Assembly: GCF_004684345.1 (NCBI RefSeq) | Contig: NZ_CP038469.1 | Span: forward strand, 1,736,001 to 1,800,000 | DNA: 64,000 bases | Direction of reading: 5' to 3' | DNA from: Citrobacter tructae | GTDB lineage: Bacteria > Pseudomonadota > Gammaproteobacteria > Enterobacterales > Enterobacteriaceae | Shown: positions 1 to 9,588 of the stretch, piece by piece | Layout of the letters: the number at the start of each line of letters is the position of its first letter | Position numbering within the stretch: position 1 is the stretch's first letter | Made by a program: the position numbers and the translations under genes | The notes under the pieces: model-generated | The model's input: the letters and a program-made list of their open reading frames with translations, nothing else | Told to the model about the DNA's origin: nothing | Databases searched by the model: none

Positions 1-616
1 GCAACCCGTAGCCGATAGCCTGCTTAAACCGATTGAGAATACCTATCCCACCTGGCAGGATACGCAAAAAGTCCAATACATTGTGGTTTTGGGCGGGGGC
101 TATACCTGGAACCCACAGTGGGCGCCGAGTTCGAATCTTATCAGTAATAGCCTTCCGCGCCTCAATGAAGGACTGCGTCTGTGGCGAGCCAATCCAGGAT
201 CGAAGCTGATCTTCACGGGAGGGATTGCGAAGACCAATACCGTCAGCGCCGCGGAAGTCGGCGCTCGCGTGGCACAATCGCTGGGCGTTCCTCGCAGTGA
301 TATCATCACGCTGGACACGCCAAAAGACACCGAAGAAGAAGCTGCTGCGGTGAAAAAAGCGATTGGTGATGCACCGTTCCTGCTGGTGACCTCCGCATCG
401 CATTTACCGCGCGCGATGATTTTCTTCCAGCAGGCCGGACTGCATCCGCTGCCTGCGCCCGCCAATCAGCTGGCGGTCGACTCACCGCTTAACCCGTGGG
501 AGCGTGCCATTCCCTCTCCTGTCTGGCTGATGCATAGCGATCGCGTCGGCTATGAAACGCTGGGACGGCTTTGGCAGTGGCTGAAAGGCTCATCAGGCGA
601 GCCAGGGCAGCAGTGA
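1..616 (+). CDS. elyC: ElyC (YcbC), envelope biogenesis factor, 5'-truncated by window edge
   Basis: DUF218-family inner-membrane protein. In E. coli it is needed for normal peptidoglycan assembly at low temperature and affects undecaprenyl-phosphate lipid carrier metabolism. The frame is open from base 2 (QPVADSLLKP...), so the N-terminal membrane segments, about 54 residues by comparison with the 259-residue E. coli protein, lie outside the window. The visible part holds the DUF218 core: the VVLGGGYTWNP strand-loop, a conserved TPKDTEEEA stretch and VTSASHLPRA. It is convergent with ycbJ and the two coding regions overlap tail to tail by 24 bases, so neither can have a separate terminator there. 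Identification is by recognised similarity to E. coli ElyC. Confidence 0.95.
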   Translation, partial: QPVADSLLKPIENTYPTWQDTQKVQYIVVLGGGYTWNPQWAPSSNLISNSLPRLNEGLRLWRANPGSKLIFTGGIAKTNTVSAAEVGARVAQSLGVPRSDIITLDTPKDTEEEAAAVKKAIGDAPFLLVTSASHLPRAMIFFQQAGLHPLPAPANQLAVDSPLNPWERAIPSPVWLMHSDRVGYETLGRLWQWLKGSSGEPGQQ

Positions 617-1486
617 CTTGGTTGCCAGATCAAAGTTTGACCGACTGAAACGCCCGGTATTAACCAACTGGGCAACTTCATCCCACAACACGTACAACCA
701 ACGTCGCCAGATGAACGACTCCGCCACTGGCGCGCGTTGCAGATATTGCCACAGCAGACTTTCCGCCAGTGCATTATCCATCAGCCGGAACAGCTCAAAC
801 TCTCTTGGCGCCCAGAGCATTAAACCGGGTCCTACCATCGCCAGGAGCTGATCGCTACGAGCATCTTTGAGCATACTGCGCAAACTGAAATTCCCGTGGA
901 TCAGGACGCAGTTATCATTAAATCCTTCGAACAAAGCGGGCAGACACTCGCGGGTACGAAACAAAATCCGCTTGTCCTGCATCGTTAACCCAGTTTTGCT
1001 GAACTGGTTGAGGGTACTCCATAGCACTTCAACGCGTTGACGGTACCAGGACGGCCAGAAATTTTCCTGGGTATTATCCACTTCACCCACGCAGCCACGG
1101 CTGTCCTGGCGATGCCATGACAGCATCCCTTCTACGATCTGATCTTTTAAATGCTCCCAACGTTCGGGCGTTCGGGCTGGTGCCTCTACCGGCACGCCGC
1201 GTAAGCGCTCAAGTAGCAGTACGTCCGGGCCGGGATGCTCCTCATGGGTCAGAACACCATAAATGACCGGCATGCGCACCGTACCGCTGCGCGCCAGCAT
1301 AGACGTTTTCCATGCTAACTGTTGTGCCATACCCGGCGTGGTGAAACTCCTTGCCATCAGCGGCATTGGATTTCCCTGGCTGTCATACAGTGACCACAGG
1401 GCCGTATCCGCTTTTTCATTCACGCATTCTATGCGACTGAGTTTTTCACCCAATAAATGACTGAGTTCGGCACGCAACTGTTCCAT
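593..1486 (-). CDS. ycbJ: YcbJ, predicted phosphotransferase-like protein of unknown function
   Basis: The protein has 297 residues, the same length as E. coli YcbJ. It shows a kinase-like (aminoglycoside phosphotransferase/choline kinase fold) pattern: LLLERLRGVPVE in the hinge position, and CVLIHGNFSLRSML resembling the catalytic-loop HGD motif with N in place of D. The replaced catalytic Asp makes phosphotransferase activity doubtful; this is inference. It stands alone between kdsB (178 bases upstream on the same strand) and convergent elyC. No experimental function is known to me. Confidence 0.9.
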   Translation of the reverse strand: MEQLRAELSHLLGEKLSRIECVNEKADTALWSLYDSQGNPMPLMARSFTTPGMAQQLAWKTSMLARSGTVRMPVIYGVLTHEEHPGPDVLLLERLRGVPVEAPARTPERWEHLKDQIVEGMLSWHRQDSRGCVGEVDNTQENFWPSWYRQRVEVLWSTLNQFSKTGLTMQDKRILFRTRECLPALFEGFNDNCVLIHGNFSLRSMLKDARSDQLLAMVGPGLMLWAPREFELFRLMDNALAESLLWQYLQRAPVAESFIWRRWLYVLWDEVAQLVNTGRFSRSNFDLATKSLLPWLA

Positions 1487-1664
1487 TTCAGATTGCCCTC
1501 ATAAATGCGACTGCTTTCATAATGAGCGTCGTGCAGACGGATGTCACCCGGATGAGATCAATTGATGAACAGAAAAATGGAGGAAATGAGTAACGATACG
1601 ACACTCCTCCCACTAATACGCGTCAGACATCAATCTGTAAGCGGGTGGAGTGCGATGAGAAAAA

Positions 1665-2411
1665 TTAACGCATTTCGGCGCGAACGCGCTCGAGATCTTC
1701 GGTGGTATCTACGCCTGTGCCAGGAACCTCTTTAGCAACAGCAACGTGAATTTTTTCGCCGTACCACAGCACGCGAAGCTGTTCCAGCATTTCAATATGC
1801 TCAAGCGGGCTGGGCTGCCAGTTGACATAGCGACGAATAAAACCGGCGCGATAGCCATAAATTCCCAGATGACGCAGGAAAGTGTCACCGACGGTTTCGA
1901 GGCTTTTGGCAAAACGGTCGCGATCCCAGGGAATGGTCGCCCGTGAAAAATAGAGCGCATAACCTTCAGAATCCAGTACCACTTTTACCGCATTGGGATT
2001 AAAGGCTTCTTCCGTGGTGTGGATCGGCGCGGCAAGTGTTGCCATACCGACCTGTCGCTGCGCCAGATTCTCTGCCACCTGACGAATAATGACCGCCGGG
2101 ATCATCGGTTCATCACCCTGAACATTCACAATAACGGTATCGTCGCTAAAACCACATTTTTCGACGACTTCCGCCAGGCGCTCCGTTCCGGACTGGTGAT
2201 CGGCGCGCGTCATGCACACTTCGCCGCCCACCGCCTCAATGGCGCGTGCGACATCTTCATGATCGGTAGCAACAATAATACGGTCGGCACCGGACTCACG
2301 CGCACGTTCCAGAACATGCACAATCATCGGCTTGCCGTTGATATCCAGCAGCGGCTTACCTGGCAAGCGCGTTGACGCATAGCGCGCGGGAATAATGACC
2401 ACAAAACTCAT
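1665..2411 (-). CDS. kdsB: 3-deoxy-manno-octulosonate cytidylyltransferase
   Basis: The enzyme couples CTP and Kdo to make CMP-Kdo, the activated sugar used by WaaA to build the inner core of lipopolysaccharide. The protein has 248 residues, as in E. coli. The N-terminal nucleotide-binding signature PARYASTRLPGKPL is at about residues 9-22, and NVQGDEPMI, which carries a metal-binding Asp, is at about residues 95-103. The start ATG overlaps the stop of ycaR by four bases (ATGA), so the two are translationally coupled. This belongs to the conserved lpxK/ycaQ/ycaR/kdsB envelope cluster. Confidence 0.98.
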   Translation of the reverse strand: MSFVVIIPARYASTRLPGKPLLDINGKPMIVHVLERARESGADRIIVATDHEDVARAIEAVGGEVCMTRADHQSGTERLAEVVEKCGFSDDTVIVNVQGDEPMIPAVIIRQVAENLAQRQVGMATLAAPIHTTEEAFNPNAVKVVLDSEGYALYFSRATIPWDRDRFAKSLETVGDTFLRHLGIYGYRAGFIRRYVNWQPSPLEHIEMLEQLRVLWYGEKIHVAVAKEVPGTGVDTTEDLERVRAEMR

Positions 2412-2590
2412 GATTTGCTCTCATCAGCTGTCAGGGCGCGGGCTTCTGTTTCCAGCAAAACGGGAATGCCGTCTCGCAGTGGGAAAGCAAGGTTGTCCGG
2501 CTTACAAATAAGTTCTTGTTTTTCCTGATTGAACCAGAGTTTTCCATTGCAGACCGGGCAGGCAATAATTTCAAGCAGACGATGATCCAT
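2408..2590 (-). CDS. ycaR: YcaR, small Trm112-family zinc-ribbon-like protein
   Basis: A 60-residue protein (MDHRLLEIIACPVCNGKL...) of the UPF0434/Trm112 family. One CPVC pair is visible at about residues 11-14; the second pair of a full zinc ribbon is absent, which is usual for enteric YcaR. The start at 2590 is chosen because a GGAGGAAC Shine-Dalgarno lies just before it and the length equals E. coli YcaR; the longer frame to 2635 runs through the ribosome-binding site. It overlaps kdsB by four bases. Its role is unknown. Family members elsewhere activate methyltransferases, but no partner is evident here. Confidence 0.95.
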   Translation of the reverse strand: MDHRLLEIIACPVCNGKLWFNQEKQELICKPDNLAFPLRDGIPVLLETEARALTADESKS

Positions 2591-2641
2591 AGTTCCTCCA
2601 GATGGACCGGATTGTGAATCCGTAAATATTAACATAATCGT

Positions 2642-3874
2642 TTACCGGGCTGGGGCTATTTCCCAGCCATCAGGACAATCAGTAAATAAACCTTCAGGGC
2701 ATCGTCCCAGCGTTACGCGCGTCGCCTGTTGCCAACGCCCGAAGTCATCGATTGCCTGGAACAGACCCTTTTGCAGGGTTCCCCCCGGTTTGACGCCATC
2801 CTGCAACCAAAGCGAGATGATCTCCAGCACGCCCGTTTTACGGTGCATTTTAGCATCCATACGACCAACCAGTTGTCCACGATGCAGCAGAGGTAAAACA
2901 AAATAGCCATACTGCCGTTTTGGCGCAGGCGTGTAGCACTCCAGTCGATAGTTAAAGTCGAACAACTGCTCCGCGCGTTTACGATCCCAGACCACCGGGT
3001 CGAAGGGGGATAAAACGGCGCTGTGGGTGGCCGTTAACTTACCTGCCAGTGCCTGTTCAAGCAACGGAAGCAAGTCGCGATGAAGCCACATAGGACCCAA
3101 CCTTTCGACGTCGACGGGGATAATTTGCTGCTGCTGAGCGCGCACATCACGCCAGTTTTTGAGCTCCGGGCGCTTTAAACGATAGTAGTCCACCAGCCAC
3201 GGTTCACGAAAAATACCGAGGCTGCGAGCGCTATTATCCAGCATAACAATTTCCGCATCGGTCTGCGAAAGCAGGTCACGTTCGTCATCCCAGTGCGGCA
3301 TGACACGATGTGTTACATCATAGACTCGCTGGAAATTACGTCGCTCCACCACCATCACCCTGCCAGCGGTGAACAGTCCTTCAAGATGACGCTTCTGTGG
3401 CTTCCATTCCCACCAGCCACTGGTTCCTTTGCGCGGATGCTCGAAATCCGCCGAGCGCACCGGTCCATTATGCTGAATATGCTGCAGCAGCTGTTCAATC
3501 TCATGGGCGTGTTCTTCCATCCAACCCGCTTTGTACTTCCAGCCCATATTCTCAGGGGCCAGCATACGATGGCGAATCAGCATAAAGTCACTGCGCGGTA
3601 AGAAACAGGCTTCATGCGCCCAATATTCCATCAGTTCACCGCGCTGTAGCGAGCTATCAAGCCACTGCGGAGAATAGTCGCCCAGACGACTGAACAGTAC
3701 CAGGTAAGGGCTGCGCGCGACAATATTGATAGTATCTATTTGCAGTAAAGACATTCGCGCAATAGTCGCAAGAATATCTGCCTGAGTTGCGCGGCGGCGT
3801 GTTTTTTTCAGCAGGCCTTGTGCTGCAAGGTGAAGATGACGGGCATCCGTCAGAGAAAGGTGTGGCAACGACAT
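2642..3874 (-). CDS. ycaQ: YcaQ, DNA glycosylase of the AlkX/HTH_42 family
   Basis: A 410-residue winged-helix glycosylase. The E. coli ortholog unhooks DNA interstrand crosslinks made by nitrogen mustards. The catalytic Q-hydrophobic-D motif is visible as LLQIDTINIV at about residues 43-52. The C-terminal region carries the conserved SPFDPVVWDRKR segment. The start at 3874 is preferred over an in-frame ATG at 3886 because GAGG lies six bases before it and the product then matches the E. coli length exactly. It sits between lpxK and ycaR on the same strand, probably in the same transcription unit. Confidence 0.95.
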   Translation of the reverse strand: MSLPHLSLTDARHLHLAAQGLLKKTRRRATQADILATIARMSLLQIDTINIVARSPYLVLFSRLGDYSPQWLDSSLQRGELMEYWAHEACFLPRSDFMLIRHRMLAPENMGWKYKAGWMEEHAHEIEQLLQHIQHNGPVRSADFEHPRKGTSGWWEWKPQKRHLEGLFTAGRVMVVERRNFQRVYDVTHRVMPHWDDERDLLSQTDAEIVMLDNSARSLGIFREPWLVDYYRLKRPELKNWRDVRAQQQQIIPVDVERLGPMWLHRDLLPLLEQALAGKLTATHSAVLSPFDPVVWDRKRAEQLFDFNYRLECYTPAPKRQYGYFVLPLLHRGQLVGRMDAKMHRKTGVLEIISLWLQDGVKPGGTLQKGLFQAIDDFGRWQQATRVTLGRCPEGLFTDCPDGWEIAPAR

Positions 3875-3915
3875 TGATAACCTCATAAATCATTCGCTGC
3901 CGCAGCATGAAACCG

Positions 3916-4893
3916 TTAACGAGCCAGCGAGGTTAACCTATCAAGTAAAACACCGGGTTGGTCGCCCGACAGATGCGCATCGACAGGTAGGTACCACCAG
4001 TTGTCATCAGCAAAAGCGCGACATTTCACTGCGTCTTTTTCCGTCATTACCAGCGTTTGTCCGGCAACCAACAGTGCGCTGACGTCACTGTAGGTCAGAG
4101 ACTGATGGTCTGCCAACGGGATACATTTCTGCGGTTCGGCCCCGCATGCCGCCAGGGTGGCAAAAAAACGCGGGGGGTGACCAATTCCGGCCATGGCGAC
4201 AATATCAGGTAACTGCGCGACATCACAGCGCTCGCCAGTGCGCAAATTCACGGCCAGTCCCGGCTCAAGCCGCATCGGAATTTCGCCCGTCTGCGGGGTA
4301 CCACCATTGACGATAGCCGCATCCACCGATTTAAGCCGTCCGGCGCGCTCACGCATTGGACCTGCGGGAAGCCACCAGCCATTGCCAAACCGACGTTCGC
4401 CATCAATCACCACAATTTCAACATCGCGCGCCAGAGCATAATGCTGCAGGCCATCGTCTGTGACGATAATCTGCACATCATGATGGGCAAGAATGGCTTT
4501 TACCGCATCAGCTCTTACCGGTGAAACAGCGACCGGAACGCCGGTACGCTGGAAGATCAGTACCGGTTCATCGCCCGCTTCTGCTGTGGTGGTATCCGCC
4601 GTCAGCAATAGTGGGTAAGCCTGAGCTTTTCCGCCATAACCGCGGGAAACCACGCCCACACGAATGCCGCGTTGCTGTAGGTGTTCAACCAGCCAAATAA
4701 CCACTGGCGTTTTACCATTGCCGCCCGCAGTAAGGTTTCCGACCACCACAACCGGCACTGGCGCGCGCCATGCGCGTTTAAGCCCAAGCGTATAGCATAA
4801 GCGGATCCCTCCGCTCACCAGGCCATAAAGCCAGGAGAGCGGAAGTAACAATCGCCACAGAGGCGATTCACCAGACCAGATGCGCGCGATCAT
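3916..4893 (-). CDS. lpxK: Tetraacyldisaccharide 4'-kinase
   Basis: The enzyme phosphorylates the 4' position of the lipid A disaccharide precursor at the inner membrane (sixth step of the Raetz pathway). The protein has 325 residues; E. coli LpxK has 328. An N-terminal membrane-associated segment (LLLPLSWLYGLVSGGI) is followed by the P-loop GNLTAGGNGKTP at about residues 52-63 and the catalytic TDDGLQH segment at about residues 145-151. The start ATG overlaps the msbA stop by four bases, the classic msbA-lpxK operon, coupling lipid A synthesis to its export. Confidence 0.98.
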   Translation of the reverse strand: MIARIWSGESPLWRLLLPLSWLYGLVSGGIRLCYTLGLKRAWRAPVPVVVVGNLTAGGNGKTPVVIWLVEHLQQRGIRVGVVSRGYGGKAQAYPLLLTADTTTAEAGDEPVLIFQRTGVPVAVSPVRADAVKAILAHHDVQIIVTDDGLQHYALARDVEIVVIDGERRFGNGWWLPAGPMRERAGRLKSVDAAIVNGGTPQTGEIPMRLEPGLAVNLRTGERCDVAQLPDIVAMAGIGHPPRFFATLAACGAEPQKCIPLADHQSLTYSDVSALLVAGQTLVMTEKDAVKCRAFADDNWWYLPVDAHLSGDQPGVLLDRLTSLAR

Positions 4894-6638
4894 TGACCAA
4901 ATTGCATTTTATGTAGCTGCGCGTAAACACCGCGCTGCTCAAGCAGTTCGCTATGGGTGCCGCGCTCAACAATCAGCCCGTCTTCCACAACAACAATCTC
5001 ATCCGCCTGTTCGATGGTAGAAAGGCGGTGCGCAATGACCAGCGATGTACGGTTTTTCTGCAGTTCATCCAGAGCAGCCTGAATAGCGCGTTCGGATTCG
5101 GTATCCAGAGCCGACGTCGCTTCATCGAGGATCAGAATCGGGCTGTCGCGCAGCAAGGCTCGGGCGATAGCAATACGCTGGCGCTGACCGCCGGAAAGCA
5201 GCACGCCGTTCTCGCCAATGACCGTATCCAGGCCATTATCCATTTTGTTGATGAAATCCATGGCGTAGGCCATTCGTGCAGCTTCTTCAATCTGCTCGCG
5301 GCTATAGATATCCGTACGCGCGTAGGCGATGTTATTGGCTACCGTATCGTTAAACAGGTGCACATTCTGCGAGACCAGAGCGACCTGATCGCGCAGGGAT
5401 GCCAGGGTATATTCGCGCAGATCGTGTCCATCCATCAGAATATGCCCTTCATCTATGTCATAGAAACGCGTAATCAGACTGGCGATGGTGGATTTACCTG
5501 AACCTGAACGCCCTACCAGCGCAACGGTTTTACCCGCCGGAATATTCAGGTTGATGTCACGCAGCGCAGGCACTTCACGTCCCGGATAGGTAAAGGTGAC
5601 GTTACGGAACTCCAGATCGCCGGTTGCGCGTTCGATAACGCGTTTACCTTCGTCTTTTTCTTGTTCGCTATCCAGAATAGTGAACAAAGTCTGACACGCC
5701 GCCATACCGCGTTGGAACTGCGCGTTGACGTTAGTCAGAGACTTCAGCGGACGCATCAGGGCGATCATTGAAGAGAAGACCACCGTAATTGTCCCTGCCG
5801 TCAGGTTTTCCATGACGCTTGGGAAACTGGCCGCATACAACACGAAAGCCAGTGCCAAAGATGCAATCAGCTGGATGATAGGATCAGAGATAGAAGACGC
5901 GGAAACCATCTTCATGCCCTGCAATCGCATCTTGTTGCTGACTTTATCAAAACGTTTGGTTTCGACTTCCTGACCACCAAAAATCAATACTTCTTTGTGG
6001 CCTTTCAGCATCTGCTCCGCACTGGTCGTCACCTGCCCCATGGTGTTTTGCATATTCTTACTGATACTACGAAAACGCTTGGAAACCACGCGGATCGCAA
6101 TCGACACAATGGGTGCCAGCACAATCAGAATTAATGACAGTTGCCAGCTGTAATAAAACATCATGATAAACAGGCCAATAATCGAGGCCCCTTCACGCAC
6201 CACGGTGATCAGCGCGCCAGAAGACGATGACGCTACCTGCTCTGAATCATAGGTAATACGAGACAGTAACGTACCTGTAGACTGTTTATCAAAAAAGGCG
6301 ACGGGCATGCCCATCATATGACCGAACAGGCGGCGACGTATGGTCATAACCACTTTGCCTGACACCCAGGAAATACAGTAGCTGGAGACATAGCTGGTCA
6401 AGCCACGCACTATCATCAGTCCAATGACCACCAGTGGCATCCACATCAGCACCGATCGATCGGCTTTACCAAAACCATCATCCAGTAATGGTTTAAGGAG
6501 CGATAGCATGAAGGTATCGCTGGCCGCGTTAAGGACTAACGCTATACCCGCCACGATCAGACCCGATTTAAAAGGCGCTATGGTCGGCCATAGTCGGCGA
6601 AACGTCTGCCACGTAGAGAGATCTTTATCGTTATGCAT
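4890..6638 (-). CDS. msbA: Lipid A/core ABC flippase MsbA
   Basis: A 582-residue half transporter that flips core-lipid A across the inner membrane. The N-terminal six-helix exporter domain (about residues 20-320) is followed by an ATPase domain with Walker A GRSGSGKST, a signature LSGGQRQR, Walker B ILILDEATSALD and the H-loop VIAHRLSTI. Length and sequence match E. coli MsbA closely. It is translationally coupled to lpxK downstream. ycaI ends 36 bases upstream. Confidence 0.99.
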   Translation of the reverse strand: MHNDKDLSTWQTFRRLWPTIAPFKSGLIVAGIALVLNAASDTFMLSLLKPLLDDGFGKADRSVLMWMPLVVIGLMIVRGLTSYVSSYCISWVSGKVVMTIRRRLFGHMMGMPVAFFDKQSTGTLLSRITYDSEQVASSSSGALITVVREGASIIGLFIMMFYYSWQLSLILIVLAPIVSIAIRVVSKRFRSISKNMQNTMGQVTTSAEQMLKGHKEVLIFGGQEVETKRFDKVSNKMRLQGMKMVSASSISDPIIQLIASLALAFVLYAASFPSVMENLTAGTITVVFSSMIALMRPLKSLTNVNAQFQRGMAACQTLFTILDSEQEKDEGKRVIERATGDLEFRNVTFTYPGREVPALRDINLNIPAGKTVALVGRSGSGKSTIASLITRFYDIDEGHILMDGHDLREYTLASLRDQVALVSQNVHLFNDTVANNIAYARTDIYSREQIEEAARMAYAMDFINKMDNGLDTVIGENGVLLSGGQRQRIAIARALLRDSPILILDEATSALDTESERAIQAALDELQKNRTSLVIAHRLSTIEQADEIVVVEDGLIVERGTHSELLEQRGVYAQLHKMQFGQ

Positions 6639-6674
6639 TCAAAAAACCAGCATTTGTTAGAATAGCCGCATATT

Positions 6675-8939
6675 CTACCCGTTATCCTCCGGCACGCCAA
6701 ACCACTGATGATACCAACGAGGTAAAATCTGATCCCTTACGCTGCGTATCTGCCAATTTTCCTGATAAAAGTCCAGTGTAACCTGCCCTTGATGCGGGGT
6801 ATCCAGCCATTGGTAATTCTGCTTCTGATAGCGTTGTTTCACTTTCCAGGAAGGCAGATGCCAGGCGTTATAGCGTGAAGCTGAGGCAAACGCTGCCTGC
6901 CCCCCCACCCGCTGAATCAGTGCCAATGACGATGAAGTATTACTGCCATGATGCGGAACCTGAATAAAAGTGGACTGCAGGTGCTGCCAGTAGTGACTTA
7001 GCATTTTTTGTTCAGCAGGGGATTCAATATCACCAGTCAGAAGAAGGCTGCGTTTGCCGTCGTCAACCTTCACCACACAGGAATGGTTATTTCCCCGATC
7101 GTTAGTTCCCCGAAGCGGCCAGTGCGCGCTGAACGTTAATCCCTGCCATTGCCAACTCTCACCGCGAAAGCAGGGTAAATGGCCTTTCCATCCGAGAGGG
7201 CTTCTCACCCACATTGTTGGCCAGGTTTTCAGTAACGAATCCATACCACCACGATGATCCAGATGTTCATGGCTCAACACGATCCCTTCAGGCGTCAAGT
7301 TGTGCCAGCGTAACCAGGGAATAATCAACTGTTGTGCGCTATCGCCCCCTGGCCATGCCAGCCCTGTGTCATAAAGGATTGCTTTACCATTACGGGCAAT
7401 GACCATTGCCAGTCCCTGTCCAACATCCAGCATATACACCTGCCACACTTCAGCTCGCGATATCCGCCAAAACGGCTCGCTTAGAAATAGTAGTCCGCTA
7501 AAACAGATAACCGGAAGCGTACGCCAGACATTCAGTCTCCATACAATCAGCATCAACCAGGGAGACAATGAAAGCCATTGCCAGCGTTGATCAATGTTGA
7601 TCCAACCTTCTGGCAGGCTGCTGAGTCCCCAAAATAGCAGTGCCAGTGACCTATCGGCCAGATACCAGATTCCTGACTCAACCATCACTGGGCCGGTTAA
7701 GTGCGCGATCATTCCCGCAAGTATCAGAGGGACGGAAACAAACGTAACCAATGGAACTGCAAACAAATTAGCCAGAAATGAGGTCAAACTGATGCCGTGA
7801 AACAAGGCGATTTGTACAGGCAAAAGCAGTAACGTAATACCCAACTGAAGATGCGACAACTTGATAAACACGTGTCCCGCGCGCGCGAGTGGCCATTCAG
7901 GTAGTGGAAACCACTGATACCAGAATATCAGTGCTGCTACGGCAAACGCAGATAACCACAGGCTTTGAGACAGAATGGCGACGGGATCAACCACTACAAT
8001 CGCGGCCAGACAGCACGTCCAGACCGCCCAACCGCTCCATTGCCGCCCGCTCAGCTTAAGCGCTCCCCAGACAATCAGTGCAACGATGGTACGCAATGCG
8101 GGTGGTTGTAGCCCTGTTAACCAGGCATAAAACACCGCACAAGCTATTCCTCCCACCAGCGGAACCTGCCAGGCGATCCATCGGGTTGGCATAAAAAATT
8201 GACCAGCACGTATTAGCCCAGCGGCCAAAAACGCGGCAAAAGCAATATGCAGCCCGGAAATAGCCATCAAATGCGCCGTTCCGGTGTCGCGCATAATGCT
8301 TTTGACCTCTTGCGAAACGGACAGTCGCTCCCCCATTCCCAGGCCCAGGATCACCTGCTGCCAGGGATAGGTGGCTAACGTCGTATTCAACGAAGAGAGA
8401 TAACGGGCACGCAGACTGCACTGCGGCGAGATGACTGTAGCCTGCAGGAAACGCCCCGTCAGCGGCCGATGCTGTGCTATGGCTTGACGCTGACTATCAA
8501 ATCCCCCTTCATTTAATTGACCGTGTACCGCGCGAACCTTAAGCGTCATCCCCCATTGCTGACCCGCACACACTTCACTGGGCAAGTATTGCCCATACAG
8601 TACGATCCCCTGCGCCGGAAATATCCGTCTCCCCTGCAGGTGGGTAATCTGCCCATAGTGGGTTGTCATATGGTCAGTGGCGGTTATATGCACAACGGCT
8701 TGCTGCGTGTTAGCGGGGAGCGTATTACCTGCCCAGATAGCTTCTTTCGCTGCCAGTATTCCCCAGAGAAAGAACAACAGCGTTAACCCAGCGTATAGCA
8801 GATATTTATGCGGAATAAGACAGAGCATACACGCCAGACAAAACAAGCTGCTGACGCACACCATTCCGGGCAGCGTGGGTAACAACGTTAGCGGGAAAAT
8901 GCCGCATAATGCACACGTACTGACGGTTGTTATTTTCAT
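6675..8939 (-). CDS. ycaI: YcaI, ComEC/Rec2-type DNA-uptake channel protein
   Basis: A 754-residue polytopic membrane protein homologous to ComEC/Rec2, which passes single-stranded DNA across the inner membrane in competent bacteria. Visible parts are an N-terminal DUF4131-like region, the multi-helix Competence domain containing GTAHLMAISGLHIAF, and a C-terminal metallo-beta-lactamase-like domain with the metal motif SHEHLDHRGG. The start at 8939 is chosen for the GGGAGTG Shine-Dalgarno and exact agreement with E. coli length; the open frame extends a further 19 codons. Enterics are not known to be naturally transformable in a simple way, so the active role is uncertain. Confidence 0.95.
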   Translation of the reverse strand: MKITTVSTCALCGIFPLTLLPTLPGMVCVSSLFCLACMLCLIPHKYLLYAGLTLLFFLWGILAAKEAIWAGNTLPANTQQAVVHITATDHMTTHYGQITHLQGRRIFPAQGIVLYGQYLPSEVCAGQQWGMTLKVRAVHGQLNEGGFDSQRQAIAQHRPLTGRFLQATVISPQCSLRARYLSSLNTTLATYPWQQVILGLGMGERLSVSQEVKSIMRDTGTAHLMAISGLHIAFAAFLAAGLIRAGQFFMPTRWIAWQVPLVGGIACAVFYAWLTGLQPPALRTIVALIVWGALKLSGRQWSGWAVWTCCLAAIVVVDPVAILSQSLWLSAFAVAALIFWYQWFPLPEWPLARAGHVFIKLSHLQLGITLLLLPVQIALFHGISLTSFLANLFAVPLVTFVSVPLILAGMIAHLTGPVMVESGIWYLADRSLALLFWGLSSLPEGWINIDQRWQWLSLSPWLMLIVWRLNVWRTLPVICFSGLLFLSEPFWRISRAEVWQVYMLDVGQGLAMVIARNGKAILYDTGLAWPGGDSAQQLIIPWLRWHNLTPEGIVLSHEHLDHRGGMDSLLKTWPTMWVRSPLGWKGHLPCFRGESWQWQGLTFSAHWPLRGTNDRGNNHSCVVKVDDGKRSLLLTGDIESPAEQKMLSHYWQHLQSTFIQVPHHGSNTSSSLALIQRVGGQAAFASASRYNAWHLPSWKVKQRYQKQNYQWLDTPHQGQVTLDFYQENWQIRSVRDQILPRWYHQWFGVPEDNG

Positions 8940-9092
8940 GAAACACTCCCTGTTACAGGAAGTGTGCAGCACAACGTAGCGATTGTCTGGTAGCAATTTA
9001 CCGTTACACGAGGTGCATTCCGCTGTTATTGAGCGCTGGGTGTAACATGCGATTTAACTGAGAGTAAGGTTCCAATATGGGCAGACAGAAAT

Positions 9093-9119
9093 GAAAAAAG
9101 CACCCTTACAGGTGCTTTT
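9093..9119 (-). terminator. Rho-independent terminator of ihfB
   Basis: On the minus strand AAAAGCACC and GGGTGCTTTTTT form a nine-pair stem around a five-base loop, ending in a run of six T. It begins about 25 bases after the ihfB stop. Confidence 0.85.
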
Positions 9120-9144
9120 CTCGGCGTTAAGTTTCGTTAAGAAC

Positions 9145-9429
9145 TCAACCGTAAATATTGGCGCGATCGCGCAGTTCTTTACCTGGTTTAAAGTGCGGAA
9201 CATATTTTCCTTCCAGGTCCACTTTGTCGCCAGTCTTCGGATTACGTCCGGTACGTGGTGCGCGGTAATGCAAAGAAAAACTACCGAAACCGCGGATTTC
9301 AATACGCTCGCCCTGCGCCAGAGTCGAGGCCATATGTTCCAGCATCTCTTTTACTGCGTCTTCAACCGCTTTCGCGGGAATATGAGGCTGCTGGGTTGCA
9401 AGTCTTTCAATCAATTCTGACTTGGTCAT
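9145..9429 (-). CDS. ihfB: Integration host factor subunit beta
   Basis: A 94-residue DNA-bending protein that pairs with IhfA and bends DNA at WATCAANNNNTTR sites. The HU/IHF signature GFGSFSLHYRAPRTGRNP is at about residues 46-63, containing the beta-arm with the intercalating proline. Length equals the E. coli protein. The gene follows rpsA in the same direction, separated by about 160 bases that hold three inverted repeats. A target of IHF, the focA-pfl promoter region, is also in this window. Confidence 0.99.
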   Translation of the reverse strand: MTKSELIERLATQQPHIPAKAVEDAVKEMLEHMASTLAQGERIEIRGFGSFSLHYRAPRTGRNPKTGDKVDLEGKYVPHFKPGKELRDRANIYG

Positions 9430-9474
9430 GATTCCTCCGGTTCCTTAAAGGCAAAATTAGCTGCTGCATTGATT

Positions 9475-9571
9475 AAGGGCGGCCGTAGCCGCCCTTTGTC
9501 ATTGATTACAGGACGAATCCTGTAATCTGTCAAGCTACTCGTTACCCTTTGTGCCGTTAATAGCACAAAGG
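9475..9571 (-). repeat. Three consecutive inverted repeats in the rpsA-ihfB spacer
   Basis: Three separate hairpins occur in about 100 bases: AAGGGCGGC with GCCGCCCTT (9475-9496), GATTACAGGA with TCCTGTAATC (9504-9527), and CCTTTGTGC with GCACAAAGG (9546-9571). The first in transcription order lies about 20 bases after the rpsA stop. None is followed by a long T run on the minus strand, so they look like attenuating or processing structures rather than full terminators; that is inference. Confidence 0.7.
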
Positions 9572-9588
9572 ATTTGGAGCACTCGATA

